The notes under the pieces are model-generated. The model did not search any database. It was not told where the DNA came from and worked only from the letters and a program-made list of their open reading frames with translations. 64,000 bases of DNA from an uncultured Clostridia bacterium (lineage in GTDB: Bacteria > Bacillota > Clostridia > Christensenellales > CAG-917): NCBI GenBank assembly GCA_934277645.1, contig CAKQUX010000001.1, positions 248,001 to 312,000 of the forward strand, in the 5' to 3' direction. Of this stretch, positions 1 to 8,545 are shown piece after piece. A program made the translations under genes and the position numbers. Position 1 is the stretch's first letter, and every line of letters begins with the position of its first letter.

Positions 1-446
1 TTGCCGCTAAGTTCGGCTTTGCCGTCTTGGAAGTTATTGACGTATTTAACAAACGAAACAGGCGTTTCGGCATAAGCCACCGCGCCGTTTATAAGGTTCG
101 GAGCAATTTGGGTATCCTTGCTTTTAAGGTTTGTATCCCAGCAGTACGTTTTTTTCGTACGCTTGTCATAGAAAATGTTAAGGGTCTTTCCGAATATTCC
201 CATATCGCAGACTACGGCAAGAAGTACGCCGTTTTTAAGGTGAACTTCGGACGCTTCCCAAAGCGTAAGTTTAAGACGATTGAAACAGTTAGGCAATGCG
301 GTAGGCTTTTTTGCCTTGACTAAATCCATAACTTCAAATTCACGGCTGAACGTTCCGAAAACTACTTTTCCTTTTTCGTCAACCATACTTTTAGGCGGCT
401 CGACGGCGCGTCTTTTCTCATCGATAAATTTGCTATATTCTCCCAT
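1..446 (-). CDS. Partial gene, possibly DUF2804-family protein (3' end off the window)
   Basis: The coding region was read directly from the minus strand. An ATG at 446 follows a strong AGGAGG ribosome site, and the frame stays open for about 148 codons to the left edge. The N-terminus is a hydrophilic lead (MGEYSKFIDEKRR). A repeated pattern of beta-rich stretches with aromatic and Asp residues follows (LTLWEASEVHL, VVCDMGIFGK, IFYDKRTKKTYCW). This is reminiscent of DUF2804 proteins, whose function is unknown. The assignment rests on general resemblance only; the gene itself is well supported by its start site and open frame. Confidence 0.6.
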   Translation of the reverse strand, partial: MGEYSKFIDEKRRAVEPPKSMVDEKGKVVFGTFSREFEVMDLVKAKKPTALPNCFNRLKLTLWEASEVHLKNGVLLAVVCDMGIFGKTLNIFYDKRTKKTYCWDTNLKSKDTQIAPNLINGAVAYAETPVSFVKYVNNFQDGKAELSG

Positions 447-706
447 AGAATTCTCCTCCTTATTGCAAATCGATATAAGTTTTATAATTTTGTTTGTTGT
501 TTAATTTTGCTGTTTTGTTTATTTTTAAACTCTATTTTTTTCATTATTTTGCTATTTAAACTTTATTGCTTTATTTTTTATTTTGTTGTTTAAATTTTAT
601 AGTCTTGTTCATTATTAAAATTTTGTATCACTTTGATTCTGTCAGATTGATTTAATCTTTTAGACTTTTTCGGCTATTTATGATGTTTGCGTTTTAACTA
701 AGCCGA

Positions 707-2518
707 TTATTTTTGTTCTTTCGTTTTGTCTGATACAACTCTTTTTACGCCGTTATGGTCAAGAACTATTTTGCAACCGTGTTTTTTAAGCCAAAAATAA
801 CTTTTTGTCGCTTTATCGGAATATTTGTTCTCTCTTGTCGCTTTTCTTTGGCACGACGGAATAGCTTTTAAAACCTTGAACAATATGCTCCACAAAAACT
901 TTTGTTCGCTCCAAGGCTGACAACCCCAGACTTTGAACATACGAATTATCTTTTTAACGCTGAAATCGTCAAGCACAAATACGCCTGCGCCGTCAAGCGC
1001 TCTTGCCACCAAATATCTGAAACGCCTTCTGTCGTCCATCGTCATAGTAGGCAAAACCTTTTCGATAACCAGCCTTATAGTCATAGATGCGTGATTTGTA
1101 CGCTCCGCCAAAACAAAACTGCCGTCGTTTTTGTTTATCTGCCAATTAAACGTATAATGTTGCCAGATGCCCAAGCAATGCGAATAAATCGTTCTATATT
1201 CCCTTGAATTTATAAGCACCATTCCGAAAACGCTGAACTCCGGACAAGTCTTGTCGATTTTGTGGGAAATGAGATAGAACTCGCTTGCATCCGTAAGCTC
1301 TCGTCTTATTCCCGGTCCGTCGTGGTCGTAGATTTTCAAAATTCTTTTTTTTATGGCTCTGTCTACAAAACTTGCGCCGTAAACCGCCATATTGCCGCCC
1401 TTAGAGTGACCGCCAAGAATAATAGGCTTGTCCGTCATTTTTGCGTAATCGCTTATCGCTTTCACGGTTAGTTCGTGAGATTTAAGCTCGTCAAGGTGAA
1501 TAAGGTCTACGTCTTCGAGCCAACCGATCATATGGTCGTCCGTTCCACGGCACGCTATGTACACAAAGTCACCCAAATCAAACAACACGATTCCGAATTG
1601 ACAACTGTCGTCTGTCGACAAAGCGTATCTTGCGTCAATGATTTTTACCTGCGCAAAACGCCTGCTGCCTTCGAGCGCTTTAAGAATTTTCACGCAATCG
1701 TCGTGACAATAAGGCGCGATTTTCTCTGTCGGGATATTCTTTTCCTTTGCTGTTTTCAAAACGTCGCAAACAGAAACGCCCGTCACCTTGTCCAAATCCA
1801 TATATGCAAGTTGACATAAAATCAAACTGTCTGCGTCCGAAAACGGCGCTTCGGCAAACGTTTTATCGAACTCTTTTGCAAAGCTCTCGATATTGTAAAA
1901 GCGATTGTGCTTATAGCTATATCTTCTGTAAGCCTTCTTAAACGCTCTCGTTTCGTACAACTTTTTGGCGCGTTTTTCGATTCTCTCCGTGTTTGCGTTA
2001 TATCTCTCTTTGGCAACCTTTACAATTTCATAAATTGCAAGCGTCACCGCCAATATAGTCCACATAAGAGTGCCGACCCATTTTAAAGCCGTAAACGCTC
2101 CCATGCACGGCGCAAGCGCAAAGTTTTTATGCAAAACAAGCATTATGGAAACGTTTTCGAGCATATCGAAAATCGCCGCAATAAGCGGAATACAAACGCC
2201 TATCCATTTAACTTTTTTCTTCAGCGTAGGAACGATTAAAAAAACCATTGCGAAAAAATAACATGTTACGAATGCAAAATCGATAGACGTATAATAAATA
2301 TTGCTCTGTACGTCGGCGTCGGTCATAAGATTTGCCGTTTCGATAACGTACGATTCGTCATAATAAATTTTTTCGTCAAAATGTCCCCTGTCTTTCATAG
2401 CGTCGGAATCGAACTGACAAACAGGCAACCTGAAACATACAAATAAGGCTATCGACAAAACGACTGCCACAATACCGATAGTCAAAAGAATTTTTTGACT
2501 TTTCTCCAATTTTCCCAT
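707..2518 (-). CDS. Membrane-anchored DUF2974 (Mbeg1-like) alpha/beta hydrolase
   Basis: This 603-residue protein joins two parts. Residues about 1-170 hold four hydrophobic segments (near 9-31, 79-97, 103-130 and 143-168). From about 210 onward is an alpha/beta-hydrolase region. The nucleophile elbow GGHSKGG lies at 369-375 with Ser372. The upstream CRGTDD motif near 323 and the downstream DHDGPG near 403 are typical of the DUF2974 lipase-like family. The active site probably faces the cytoplasm, and the substrate is unknown but could be a lipid or ester. No clear ribosome site precedes the ATG. The gene stands alone between AT-rich spacers. The family call is firm; the enzymatic activity is inferred. 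Confidence 0.8.
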   Translation of the reverse strand: MGKLEKSQKILLTIGIVAVVLSIALFVCFRLPVCQFDSDAMKDRGHFDEKIYYDESYVIETANLMTDADVQSNIYYTSIDFAFVTCYFFAMVFLIVPTLKKKVKWIGVCIPLIAAIFDMLENVSIMLVLHKNFALAPCMGAFTALKWVGTLMWTILAVTLAIYEIVKVAKERYNANTERIEKRAKKLYETRAFKKAYRRYSYKHNRFYNIESFAKEFDKTFAEAPFSDADSLILCQLAYMDLDKVTGVSVCDVLKTAKEKNIPTEKIAPYCHDDCVKILKALEGSRRFAQVKIIDARYALSTDDSCQFGIVLFDLGDFVYIACRGTDDHMIGWLEDVDLIHLDELKSHELTVKAISDYAKMTDKPIILGGHSKGGNMAVYGASFVDRAIKKRILKIYDHDGPGIRRELTDASEFYLISHKIDKTCPEFSVFGMVLINSREYRTIYSHCLGIWQHYTFNWQINKNDGSFVLAERTNHASMTIRLVIEKVLPTMTMDDRRRFRYLVARALDGAGVFVLDDFSVKKIIRMFKVWGCQPWSEQKFLWSILFKVLKAIPSCQRKATRENKYSDKATKSYFWLKKHGCKIVLDHNGVKRVVSDKTKEQK

Positions 2519-2651
2519 ATAACTATTTTACAATAAAAATTTTAAGTTTACAATATCAAATCGAAAAATTGTTAGATTGTAAACCGATTTAAAACCGATA
2601 GGGAGTTCAAATTTGTAATACTTTTAGCCGATTTAAACGTTCAAATATTAT

Positions 2652-2678
2652 AAAGGCTCAAACTAAGTTTGAGCCTTT
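2652..2678 (-). terminator. Terminator after spoIVA
   Basis: A perfect inverted repeat AAAGGCTCAAAC / GTTTGAGCCTTT with a 3-nt loop lies a few bases past the spoIVA stop. On the minus strand the descending arm ends in a short T stretch, so termination is likely but the tract is modest. Confidence 0.65.
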
Positions 2679-2683
2679 CCACC

Positions 2684-4162
2684 TTATAGAAGAATGCACA
2701 GCACTCCGCCTTTGCCTTCATTGATAATTCTGCCGAGAGTTTTTTGCATTTTTTGTCTTGCGTCTTGCGGCATCACCGCAAGTTTATGTTGAAGTCCGTC
2801 GTTCACCAAGCTGCTAAGCGATTTTCCGAATATATTCGTTTCCCAAAGCGCCGACTTATCGCCCTCAAAATCGCTCATAAGGCTTTTTACGAGTTCGTCG
2901 CTTTGTTGTTCGCTTCCCACAATCGGACTGACTTCCGTTTCGACGTCAACTCTTATGATATGAAGTGACGGCGCGGTAGCTTTAAGTTTTACGCCGAACT
3001 GACCGCCCTGCTTGACAAGTTCCGGCTCGTCGAGCGTCATTTCGTCAATTAGCGGAGCGACTACGCCATAACCTGTCTCTTCCGCCTGCTTTAACGCTTC
3101 GTCGAGTTTTGCCGTTTTCGCTCTCGCTCCCGATAAGGATTTGAGCAATCTGAACACGTCGTAATCGGAATTGAGTTCTTCACCGCACTCGTCGCTCGCG
3201 ACCTTATAGAACAAGCCGTCTTTGACTTTAAGGTCAATTTCCACTCTGCCGAGTCCCGCGTCGAGCTTGATTTTTTCGGGTTTGTCCAAAAAGTCAAGAT
3301 TTTCAAACGCTTCGTCAAAATTGACGTAATCTTTAAGTTTCGACGCAGTCTTTCCTATGCTGTCCATAACGGAAATAATTTCGCTCACTATTTCGCCGCC
3401 GAGCTCTAATGCCTGCACCCATTTAGGCGCAATTGCGTCGATAAGTTTGATAGGAAATTCAAGCAATACGCTTTCCATAATTTCCGTCACGTTTTCTTCC
3501 GTCATATTGAGCACGTCTACGGCGATTACGGGCGCTTCGTATTTTTTCTCCAAAGCGTCTTTTATTTTCAAAGCCGAATCGCTGTTCGGGGCCGCCGAAT
3601 TCAATACCACAACAAACGGTTTGCCCATCTCTTTAAGTTCGCTTACGACTCTCTCTTCCGCCGCGATATATCTTTCCCGTTCGAGTTCTCCGATAGTGCC
3701 GTCCGTCGTAAGCAAAACGCCTATTGTTGAATGTTCTTTTATGACTTTTTCGGTTCCGAGTTCCGCCGCCTTTTCAAAAGGCATTTCCTCCGACGACCAC
3801 GGAGTACGCACCATTCTGTCCTTGCCTTCCGCCTTGTGTCCGACCGCGCCGTCGATGACGTATCCGACGCAATCGATCATTCGCATACTGACCGACAGTT
3901 CGTCGCTGAAACTTACTCTTACGGCTTCGTTCGGAACGAATCTCGGTTGAGTTGTCATAATCGTTTTTCCGTCTGCCGATTGCGGCAATTCGTCAACCGT
4001 TCTCGCGCGAGCGTTAGGGTCGGCAATTTTGTCTATCACAAAACTTTCCATAAAGCGTTTTATAAAAGTAGATTTTCCCGTTCTGACCGGACCTACAACA
4101 CCGACGTATACGTCACCGCCCGTTCTCTTTGCTATGTCTTCTAAAAGGTTAAATTTGTTCAT
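2684..4162 (-). CDS. spoIVA: Stage IV sporulation protein A, spore coat/cortex morphogenetic ATPase
   Basis: This 492-residue protein has the size usual for SpoIVA. Walker A GPVRTGKS is at 24-31, inside the family's N-terminal TRAFAC-like ATPase domain. The C-terminus ends in the hydrophobic GGVLCILL tail that helps SpoIVA bind the forespore membrane region. In endospore formers SpoIVA polymerises in an ATP-dependent way around the forespore and is the platform for the coat. The start follows GGGAGGG. A terminator (4235-4257) separates it from the riboswitch unit upstream, so it probably has its own promoter. Sporulation-sigma control is expected from family knowledge, but no convincing sigma-E promoter was recognised. 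Confidence 0.95.
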   Translation of the reverse strand: MNKFNLLEDIAKRTGGDVYVGVVGPVRTGKSTFIKRFMESFVIDKIADPNARARTVDELPQSADGKTIMTTQPRFVPNEAVRVSFSDELSVSMRMIDCVGYVIDGAVGHKAEGKDRMVRTPWSSEEMPFEKAAELGTEKVIKEHSTIGVLLTTDGTIGELERERYIAAEERVVSELKEMGKPFVVVLNSAAPNSDSALKIKDALEKKYEAPVIAVDVLNMTEENVTEIMESVLLEFPIKLIDAIAPKWVQALELGGEIVSEIISVMDSIGKTASKLKDYVNFDEAFENLDFLDKPEKIKLDAGLGRVEIDLKVKDGLFYKVASDECGEELNSDYDVFRLLKSLSGARAKTAKLDEALKQAEETGYGVVAPLIDEMTLDEPELVKQGGQFGVKLKATAPSLHIIRVDVETEVSPIVGSEQQSDELVKSLMSDFEGDKSALWETNIFGKSLSSLVNDGLQHKLAVMPQDARQKMQKTLGRIINEGKGGVLCILL

Positions 4163-4234
4163 TCTGCCCTCCCACTTACGCTAAAATATATTCGACAAAA
4201 TTTTAAATATAACGCTTATGTGAAATTTTTCGGC

Positions 4235-4257
4235 AAAAAAATAACGCCTTTCGGCGT
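4235..4257 (-). terminator. Terminator closing the c-di-GMP riboswitch unit
   Basis: ACGCC-GAAA-GGCGT followed on the minus strand by TATTTTTTT, a textbook intrinsic terminator. It ends transcription coming from the riboswitch and repeat region before spoIVA. Confidence 0.85.
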
Positions 4258-4260
4258 CTG

Positions 4261-5053
4261 TCTTCTGTATTCTTTATATCTTTGTTTTAATCTTTTTAAA
4301 TTTGCTTTAATAACTGTTTTCTTCTGTGCTTTATAACTTTCTCTTTTGTGCTTAACGGTTTTATCGTTTGCAATTAAAATCTTTTCTTTGGTACTTAAAA
4401 ATCTTTCGTATTTTAAAATTTCGTCTTTCGTTTTTACTCCATCTCTTCAAAATTCTTTTGTACTTTAAGATTTTTTCATCAGGACTTTTAGGTTCGTCTT
4501 TTGTAAAATCTTCTTTTGTCTTATTTTCTTAGTGAGCAGTCTGCACACTAATCCAAACAATGTGAAACGCAATTTTGCGGTTTCTTTTGCCTTAAAACGT
4601 ATCTTTCGAATAAATCGCCTTTGTATGTCAAATAGTTTTCTTTTGTATTAAAAATTCCTTTGTAGGCTTTTAGCGTTTAGTCTTTTGTTTTTATCGATTT
4701 CAGACTTTTGTATAGTAAATTTTATCTTTTGTAGTTATATCGTGGTTTAGTCTTTTGAATAAATCTTTTGTGTTTAAAAATCTTTTGTAATTTGCTTAAA
4801 GCGGTTCTTAGGTAAATCGCAACCGAAATCGGTTGTTTATCTTTTGTAAGGCGCATTAAGGCGCGCGAACCTGAAAAACAAGTACAATCGGCGTTTTCTT
4901 CTTTCGTAGACCCAAATCTTTTGTAAATTCGACGTTTTCTTTTGTATGAACCGCTACCAATGCGATTCGATTATCTTCGGTAATTTTCGAATTTGTCTTT
5001 GGTAAAGCCTTTTGTAGAAATCTTAGATATTTTTTATCTCTTTATCGTTTGTA
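4261..5053 (-). repeat. Irregular array of about 27 TACAAAAGA-like nonamers
   Basis: Plus-strand TCTTTTGTA occurs exactly at 4454, 4497, 4639, 4725, 4781, 4840, 4917 and 4938. Near copies, mostly one mismatch and a few with two, lie at 4261, 4320, 4342, 4385, 4402, 4424, 4512, 4583, 4602, 4617, 4656, 4681, 4704, 4751, 4764, 4900, 4996, 5008 and 5045. Spacing ranges from 12 to 127 nt, and start positions fall in all three reading phases. The array is therefore neither a simple tandem repeat nor a coding repeat. Confidence 0.85.
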
Positions 5054-5090
5054 AATTCCGCTAATGCGTTTTATCGTGAGTAAGTTAAAG

Positions 5091-5133
5091 AAAATAAAAA
5101 ACGCCAGACTGCACCCGATAGATTGCAGCTGGC
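5091..5133 (-). terminator. Expression-platform terminator of the c-di-GMP riboswitch
   Basis: The minus-strand stem GCCAG-CTGCA / TGCAG-T-CTGGC (10 bp, one bulged base) is followed by GTTTTTTATTTTC. Its 5' arm reuses the GCCAG at the aptamer's 3' edge, so aptamer folding and termination can influence each other. Whether the ligand turns expression on or off cannot be decided by eye. Confidence 0.8.
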
Positions 5134-5188
5134 TGTCTCAGTAAGACCCTATAGTTTTGCGTCACAGCCTTGCGACTGTTTTGCCTAT
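5129..5188 (-). promoter_or_regulatory. Cyclic-di-GMP-I (GEMM) riboswitch aptamer
   Basis: The minus strand carries the class I signatures in order: ATAGGCAAA, a stem capped by a GCAA (GNRA) tetraloop (CAGTC-GCAA-GGCTG), TGACGCAAAACTATAGGGTCT, a short loop, then AGACAGCCAGCTGC. The spacing and conserved blocks (GGCAAA, GACGCAAA, GGGTCT, ACAGCCAG) match clostridial GEMM-I aptamers as I know them. It lies just downstream of a good sigma-A promoter and directly before a terminator. Confidence 0.92.
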
Positions 5189-5202
5189 TCATTTGTAAGC
5201 AT

Positions 5203-5231
5203 ATAATATCATATAGCTTTTAAAATTTCAA
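5203..5231 (-). promoter_or_regulatory. Sigma-A promoter of the riboswitch unit
   Basis: TTGAAA (5226-5231) and TATTAT (5203-5208) are separated by exactly 17 nt on the minus strand. The predicted start is near 5196, eight bases before the aptamer. Confidence 0.8.
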
Positions 5232-5403
5232 CGAATTTCGCACGTTTTTTAGCATATTTTTGTCGAAAAATGGCATATTTTTCCTTAAAGTTTTCATTCG
5301 TATCCGTAAAATTCCGAAGATATTGGTTATTGTCGATTTTGTGAAAATTTTGATTTTCAAGTGTAAATCACAATAAGTTGCATACAATATTTTTGAGGTG
5401 TTT

Positions 5404-6123
5404 ATGTGGTCGAACGTCATTAGCTTAGACAAAACATATTCAAGAGAATTCGATTATCTCTTTGACAAAATAAAAAACAATAAAAACCTATCCTACGCCT
5501 TTGAAGAAAGCAAAGACAGAAACTTTTTATATCTCGCTTCGGTATGCGACAGCGCCGCCACGGTGATAAACGAGGTCGAAAACGCAATTTGCGACGTATA
5601 TTTAAATCATTTCAAACTTGCCTATTTTATGTCGAGTTTCAGAAACAGAGTCACGCCTGCGCTCGTTGCGCTAACTTCCGCGCTTTTATTGTTTGACCAA
5701 ACTTACGAAGATACGCTTATACGCAAAGTTTTGAGCGAGGTTATCGACTACAACGTCGACGGCATTTTGAATTTCAGGCTCAAAGACCTGACGGCAAATT
5801 GGAGCGAGCTGTCAGACCTTATCGCAAACCTGCTCTCAAACAGCAACAGCGACGACGACATTTATTCGGTTGCCGAATTTATCCATTCGCAGGAAGGCGG
5901 AAAAAACCAACTTATATTCGGCGAAGACGGGCTTTTCAATCTTACTAAATCGGAAAGCGTAAAAGTCGAAAACTATTTCGACAACGGCGATTTGAACTTG
6001 CTGTTCGCAATAATAAAAGAAAGTCCCAAAGAACTCATTTTAAACGGCGCGGCTCTTCCCGTCGGCGTTAAAAAGAGTTTGAGACCTTTTGCAATAATAA
6101 ACGAAGCCGCAAGATACGACTAA
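5404..6123 (+). CDS. Hypothetical protein, weakly YtxC-like
   Basis: This 239-residue, largely alpha-helical soluble protein has no signal peptide and is not recognised with certainty. Length and helical character, with a conserved-looking C-terminal part (LFAIIKESPKELIL near 200), loosely recall the putative sporulation protein YtxC; this is a weak guess. ATG at 5404 was preferred over an in-frame GTG at 5398 because that GTG is part of the GAGGTG ribosome site. The gene is transcribed divergently from the riboswitch unit and followed by a strong terminator, so it is monocistronic. Confidence 0.7.
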   Translation: MWSNVISLDKTYSREFDYLFDKIKNNKNLSYAFEESKDRNFLYLASVCDSAATVINEVENAICDVYLNHFKLAYFMSSFRNRVTPALVALTSALLLFDQTYEDTLIRKVLSEVIDYNVDGILNFRLKDLTANWSELSDLIANLLSNSNSDDDIYSVAEFIHSQEGGKNQLIFGEDGLFNLTKSESVKVENYFDNGDLNLLFAIIKESPKELILNGAALPVGVKKSLRPFAIINEAARYD

Positions 6124-6149
6124 ATATTTCGCGGCTTAATCGGCTTTTT

Positions 6150-6177
6150 GGCTAATCGATTTTGATTAGCCTTTTTT
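6150..6177 (+). terminator. Terminator after the hypothetical gene
   Basis: GGCTAATC / GATTAGCC stem followed by six T on the plus strand. Confidence 0.85.
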
Positions 6178-6323
6178 ATGCTTTTATTTTGTTATAATTG
6201 ATTTAGACTTGCTTTTTTATTCGGATTTATTTTGGCATCATTGGTTTTGCCAGCATTTTTAAACCCACTCACATTTTGGCACAATGAATTCAGGTTTGCC
6301 TTTTAACCTACTTTCATTCGTCA

Positions 6324-7772
6324 TCATCGATTTTCATTTTGTTCGGCTTTCATTTCTTCATACGACGAATATTCGGCAACTACTCTGCCTGCCGTCGGAG
6401 CAAATTCGCTTGCTTCCGTCTCCTTTTTGCGGAACACGGCAAAAAGCAAAATCGCGTCTATGAAAAAGTTTATCGCCCAACTTATCGGCCATGACAAGTA
6501 AAGCATCTGCGGAGTATGAAACGCTCTGCACGCCGTATAAATCCATATTATTCTGAACACGCATACGCAAAAGAAACTTGCAAGCGTCGGAGTGACGGAA
6601 TAGCCCATTCCCCTAAGACAGCCGACCATAATTTCAACCACTCCGCAAACGAAATAAATAGGCAAAATAATTCTCATTCTGTCTACGGCATAGGCGATAA
6701 CCGCTTCGTCGGTCGTATAAAGCGCGGCTATATATTTCCCCGCCAAAAGAAAGACAAGCGTAAAGATAAGGCTTATCACTAAAACCATAAACGAACACTC
6801 GACTGCGACCTTTTTAATTCTCTTCAATTTGCCTGCTCCGTAATTCTGTCCCGCAAACGACACGGAAGCGTTTGACACGGCGTTCATCGAAGTATAAACA
6901 AATCCTTCGAGATTGCTTGCCGTCGAACTGCCTGCGACAAGCGCATATCCGAAGCCGTTAAGATTTGTCTGAATGAGTACGTTAGCCACCGAAAAGAACG
7001 AGCTGAGTATTCCCGAAGGTAAGCCGACTTTCAAAATGCTCTTCAAAACGTTTTTGTTGAATTTTAGTTTTGACAGTTGCAACTTGCAATAGCCCTTTTC
7101 TTTAAACATAGTAATAACAAGCAAAATGCAGGAAACGTATTGGCTGACAATGGTTGCAACCGCAACGCCGACTACGTCCAAAAGCGCGACTATAACAAAA
7201 ATCAAATTAAGGCATACGTTTAAAACGCCTGCGATAGATAAATACAGAAGCGGTCTTTTCGTATCGCCTTTCGCTCTTAATATCGCCGCCCCGAAATTGT
7301 ATATGATATTTGCAGGCGCGCCTATAAAATATATTCTCAAATAATCCGTCGCCTTATCCAAAATAGCAGGGTCGGTTTGCATCCAGACAAGAAAGTATCT
7401 TGCGCAGAACGCCCCTATTATACCTACGACAACGCCCAAAACTATCGAAAGCAACATAGAATTGTGTAAAGCCGCTTGCGCTCTGTCTTCGTCTTTTGCT
7501 CCGATAGCTTGCGCCATAACGACGTTTGCACCAATCGAAATACCTATCGCCACGTTTACGATAAGATTGATTAAAGCCGTATTCGAACTGACCGCCGCAA
7601 GCGACTGAGTACTCGTTGCCGAAAATCGCCCGATTACGATAAGGTCGGCGGCATTGAACAAAAGCTGCAAAATGCCCGAGAGCGCAAGAGGTAACGAAAC
7701 CGCTATCAGGTTTTTAAGGAGCGGTCCGTTTGTCATATCCATATCTTTAATTACAAAAGATTTTTTTCTCAT
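6324..7772 (-). CDS. MATE-family multidrug/sodium or proton antiporter
   Basis: This 482-residue integral membrane protein has about 12 hydrophobic segments in two homologous halves, the MATE layout. The N-terminus (DMTNGPLLKNLIAVSLPLALSG) and the early LFNAADLIVIGRF segment are characteristic of bacterial NorM/DinF-type exporters. It should export cationic or toxic organic compounds at the cytoplasmic membrane; the substrate is not predictable. The ATG at 7772 has only a weak ribosome site, and an internal Met near residue 11 is an alternative start. The gene is monocistronic. It is clearly distinct from the second MATE gene at 27117. Confidence 0.9.
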   Translation of the reverse strand: MRKKSFVIKDMDMTNGPLLKNLIAVSLPLALSGILQLLFNAADLIVIGRFSATSTQSLAAVSSNTALINLIVNVAIGISIGANVVMAQAIGAKDEDRAQAALHNSMLLSIVLGVVVGIIGAFCARYFLVWMQTDPAILDKATDYLRIYFIGAPANIIYNFGAAILRAKGDTKRPLLYLSIAGVLNVCLNLIFVIVALLDVVGVAVATIVSQYVSCILLVITMFKEKGYCKLQLSKLKFNKNVLKSILKVGLPSGILSSFFSVANVLIQTNLNGFGYALVAGSSTASNLEGFVYTSMNAVSNASVSFAGQNYGAGKLKRIKKVAVECSFMVLVISLIFTLVFLLAGKYIAALYTTDEAVIAYAVDRMRIILPIYFVCGVVEIMVGCLRGMGYSVTPTLASFFCVCVFRIIWIYTACRAFHTPQMLYLSWPISWAINFFIDAILLFAVFRKKETEASEFAPTAGRVVAEYSSYEEMKAEQNENR

Positions 7773-7971
7773 AGTCGTTACACTAACGCTTTTTTGCTTT
7801 AAGTATTTCCTTTCGTTAAAACGTTTTTAGTTCTAAGCATGTTGCATTAACTGATTTTTAATAACGCTTTCTACTTAGAATTTATTTTGCTTCCATAACA
7901 ATGCGCATTTTAGACATAATCGACAGTCAATAATTATGTCTTTCTTGTTTAACAATAATATTCTCTTTTAT

Positions 7972-8005
7972 AAAAAAAGTCACGCACACGCGTGACTTTT
8001 TTTTA
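7972..8005 (-). terminator. Terminator of the 2-oxoacid oxidoreductase operon
   Basis: AAAAGTCACGC-GTGT-GCGTGACTTTTTTT on the minus strand, a few bases after the last gene of the operon. Confidence 0.9.
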
Positions 8006-8019
8006 AATTTAATAAACGA

Positions 8020-8544
8020 TTAAAGCTCATATCCTGCAAGGAAAGCGGCTTTGTTCGATTCGATAAACTTTGCTTTCGATGCAAAAACCTTTTCGATGGT
8101 TTTAAGCATTTCGTCCTTTGTGAAAAGTCCGCTATGCTTAATGTATGCGCCCAAAACAACGAGGTTGGAAGCCTTGTCGTTTCCGATTTTATGAGCAATT
8201 TCGTTTGCGTTTACGTAAATAGTCTTTACGTCGTCACGCGCGACTTTTTCCGAAATAAGCGAGCTGTTGACCAGAACAAGTCCGCCCTTTTTGACGCTTG
8301 CTACAAATTTGTCAAGGCTCGGTTTATTCATAGCGATAAGGGTGTCCGGCGTTGCGATAATCGGCGAAGCGATAGGAGCGTCGTCAACTACGACCGAACA
8401 GTTTGCCGTGCCGCCGCGCATTTCAGGTCCGTATGACGGAAGCCATGTAACGTTTTTATTTTCATACATCGAAGCGTAGGCAATCATTTGTCCGAGAGAC
8501 AAAACGCCTTGACCGCCGAAGCCTGCAACTATCAATCTTTCCAT
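8020..8544 (-). CDS. Ferredoxin-dependent 2-oxoacid oxidoreductase, gamma subunit
   Basis: The 174-residue protein begins MERLIVAGFGGQGVLSLGQ, the glycine-rich signature of the gamma domain of pyruvate/2-ketoisovalerate/2-oxoglutarate:ferredoxin oxidoreductases. PSYGPEMRGGTANC is another family block. The start at 8544 follows AGGAGGT, which overlaps the 3' end of the preceding beta gene (1-nt gap). An upstream in-frame Met has no ribosome site. This is the last gene of a four-gene operon (ferredoxin, alpha, beta, gamma). The complex oxidatively decarboxylates a 2-oxoacid to acyl-CoA and reduces ferredoxin, or runs in reverse for carboxylation. Confidence 0.92.
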   Translation of the reverse strand: MERLIVAGFGGQGVLSLGQMIAYASMYENKNVTWLPSYGPEMRGGTANCSVVVDDAPIASPIIATPDTLIAMNKPSLDKFVASVKKGGLVLVNSSLISEKVARDDVKTIYVNANEIAHKIGNDKASNLVVLGAYIKHSGLFTKDEMLKTIEKVFASKAKFIESNKAAFLAGYEL

Positions 8545-8545
8545 A

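Larger units (their letters stand above)
4235..5196 (-). ncRNA. Riboswitch-controlled transcript without an evident ORF, carrying a nonamer array
   Basis: A sigma-A promoter (5203-5231), a class I c-di-GMP aptamer (5129-5188), an internal terminator (5091-5133) and a final terminator (4235-4257) delimit a minus-strand transcript of about 0.96 kb. Between the terminators no frame gives a normal gene. The longest ATG-started frame seen runs about 44 codons from 4856 and lacks a ribosome site. The stretch is packed with about 27 TACAAAAGA-like nonamers in all three frames. It could be a long noncoding RNA, a set of tiny peptides, or a decayed Lys/Arg-rich gene. The unit's boundaries are seen in the sequence; its function is unknown. 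Confidence 0.6.

Noticed and set aside
480..640. Repeat family in the TTTTGTTT-rich spacer
   Set aside because: Only general AT-rich low complexity; no consistent unit could be defined.
4722..4856. 44-codon ATG frame inside the nonamer array
   Set aside because: No ribosome site; its Lys/Arg content simply reflects the TACAAAAGA word, which lacks stops in every frame. Kept only as a possibility in the unit description.
4234..5231. c-di-GMP riboswitch directly controlling spoIVA
   Set aside because: A strong terminator at 4235-4257 lies between the unit and spoIVA, so direct control is unlikely unless read-through is shown.
5220..5432. Minus-strand 70-residue frame upstream of the riboswitch
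   Set aside because: It overlaps the -35 box of the riboswitch promoter and the divergent gene's start; no ribosome site.
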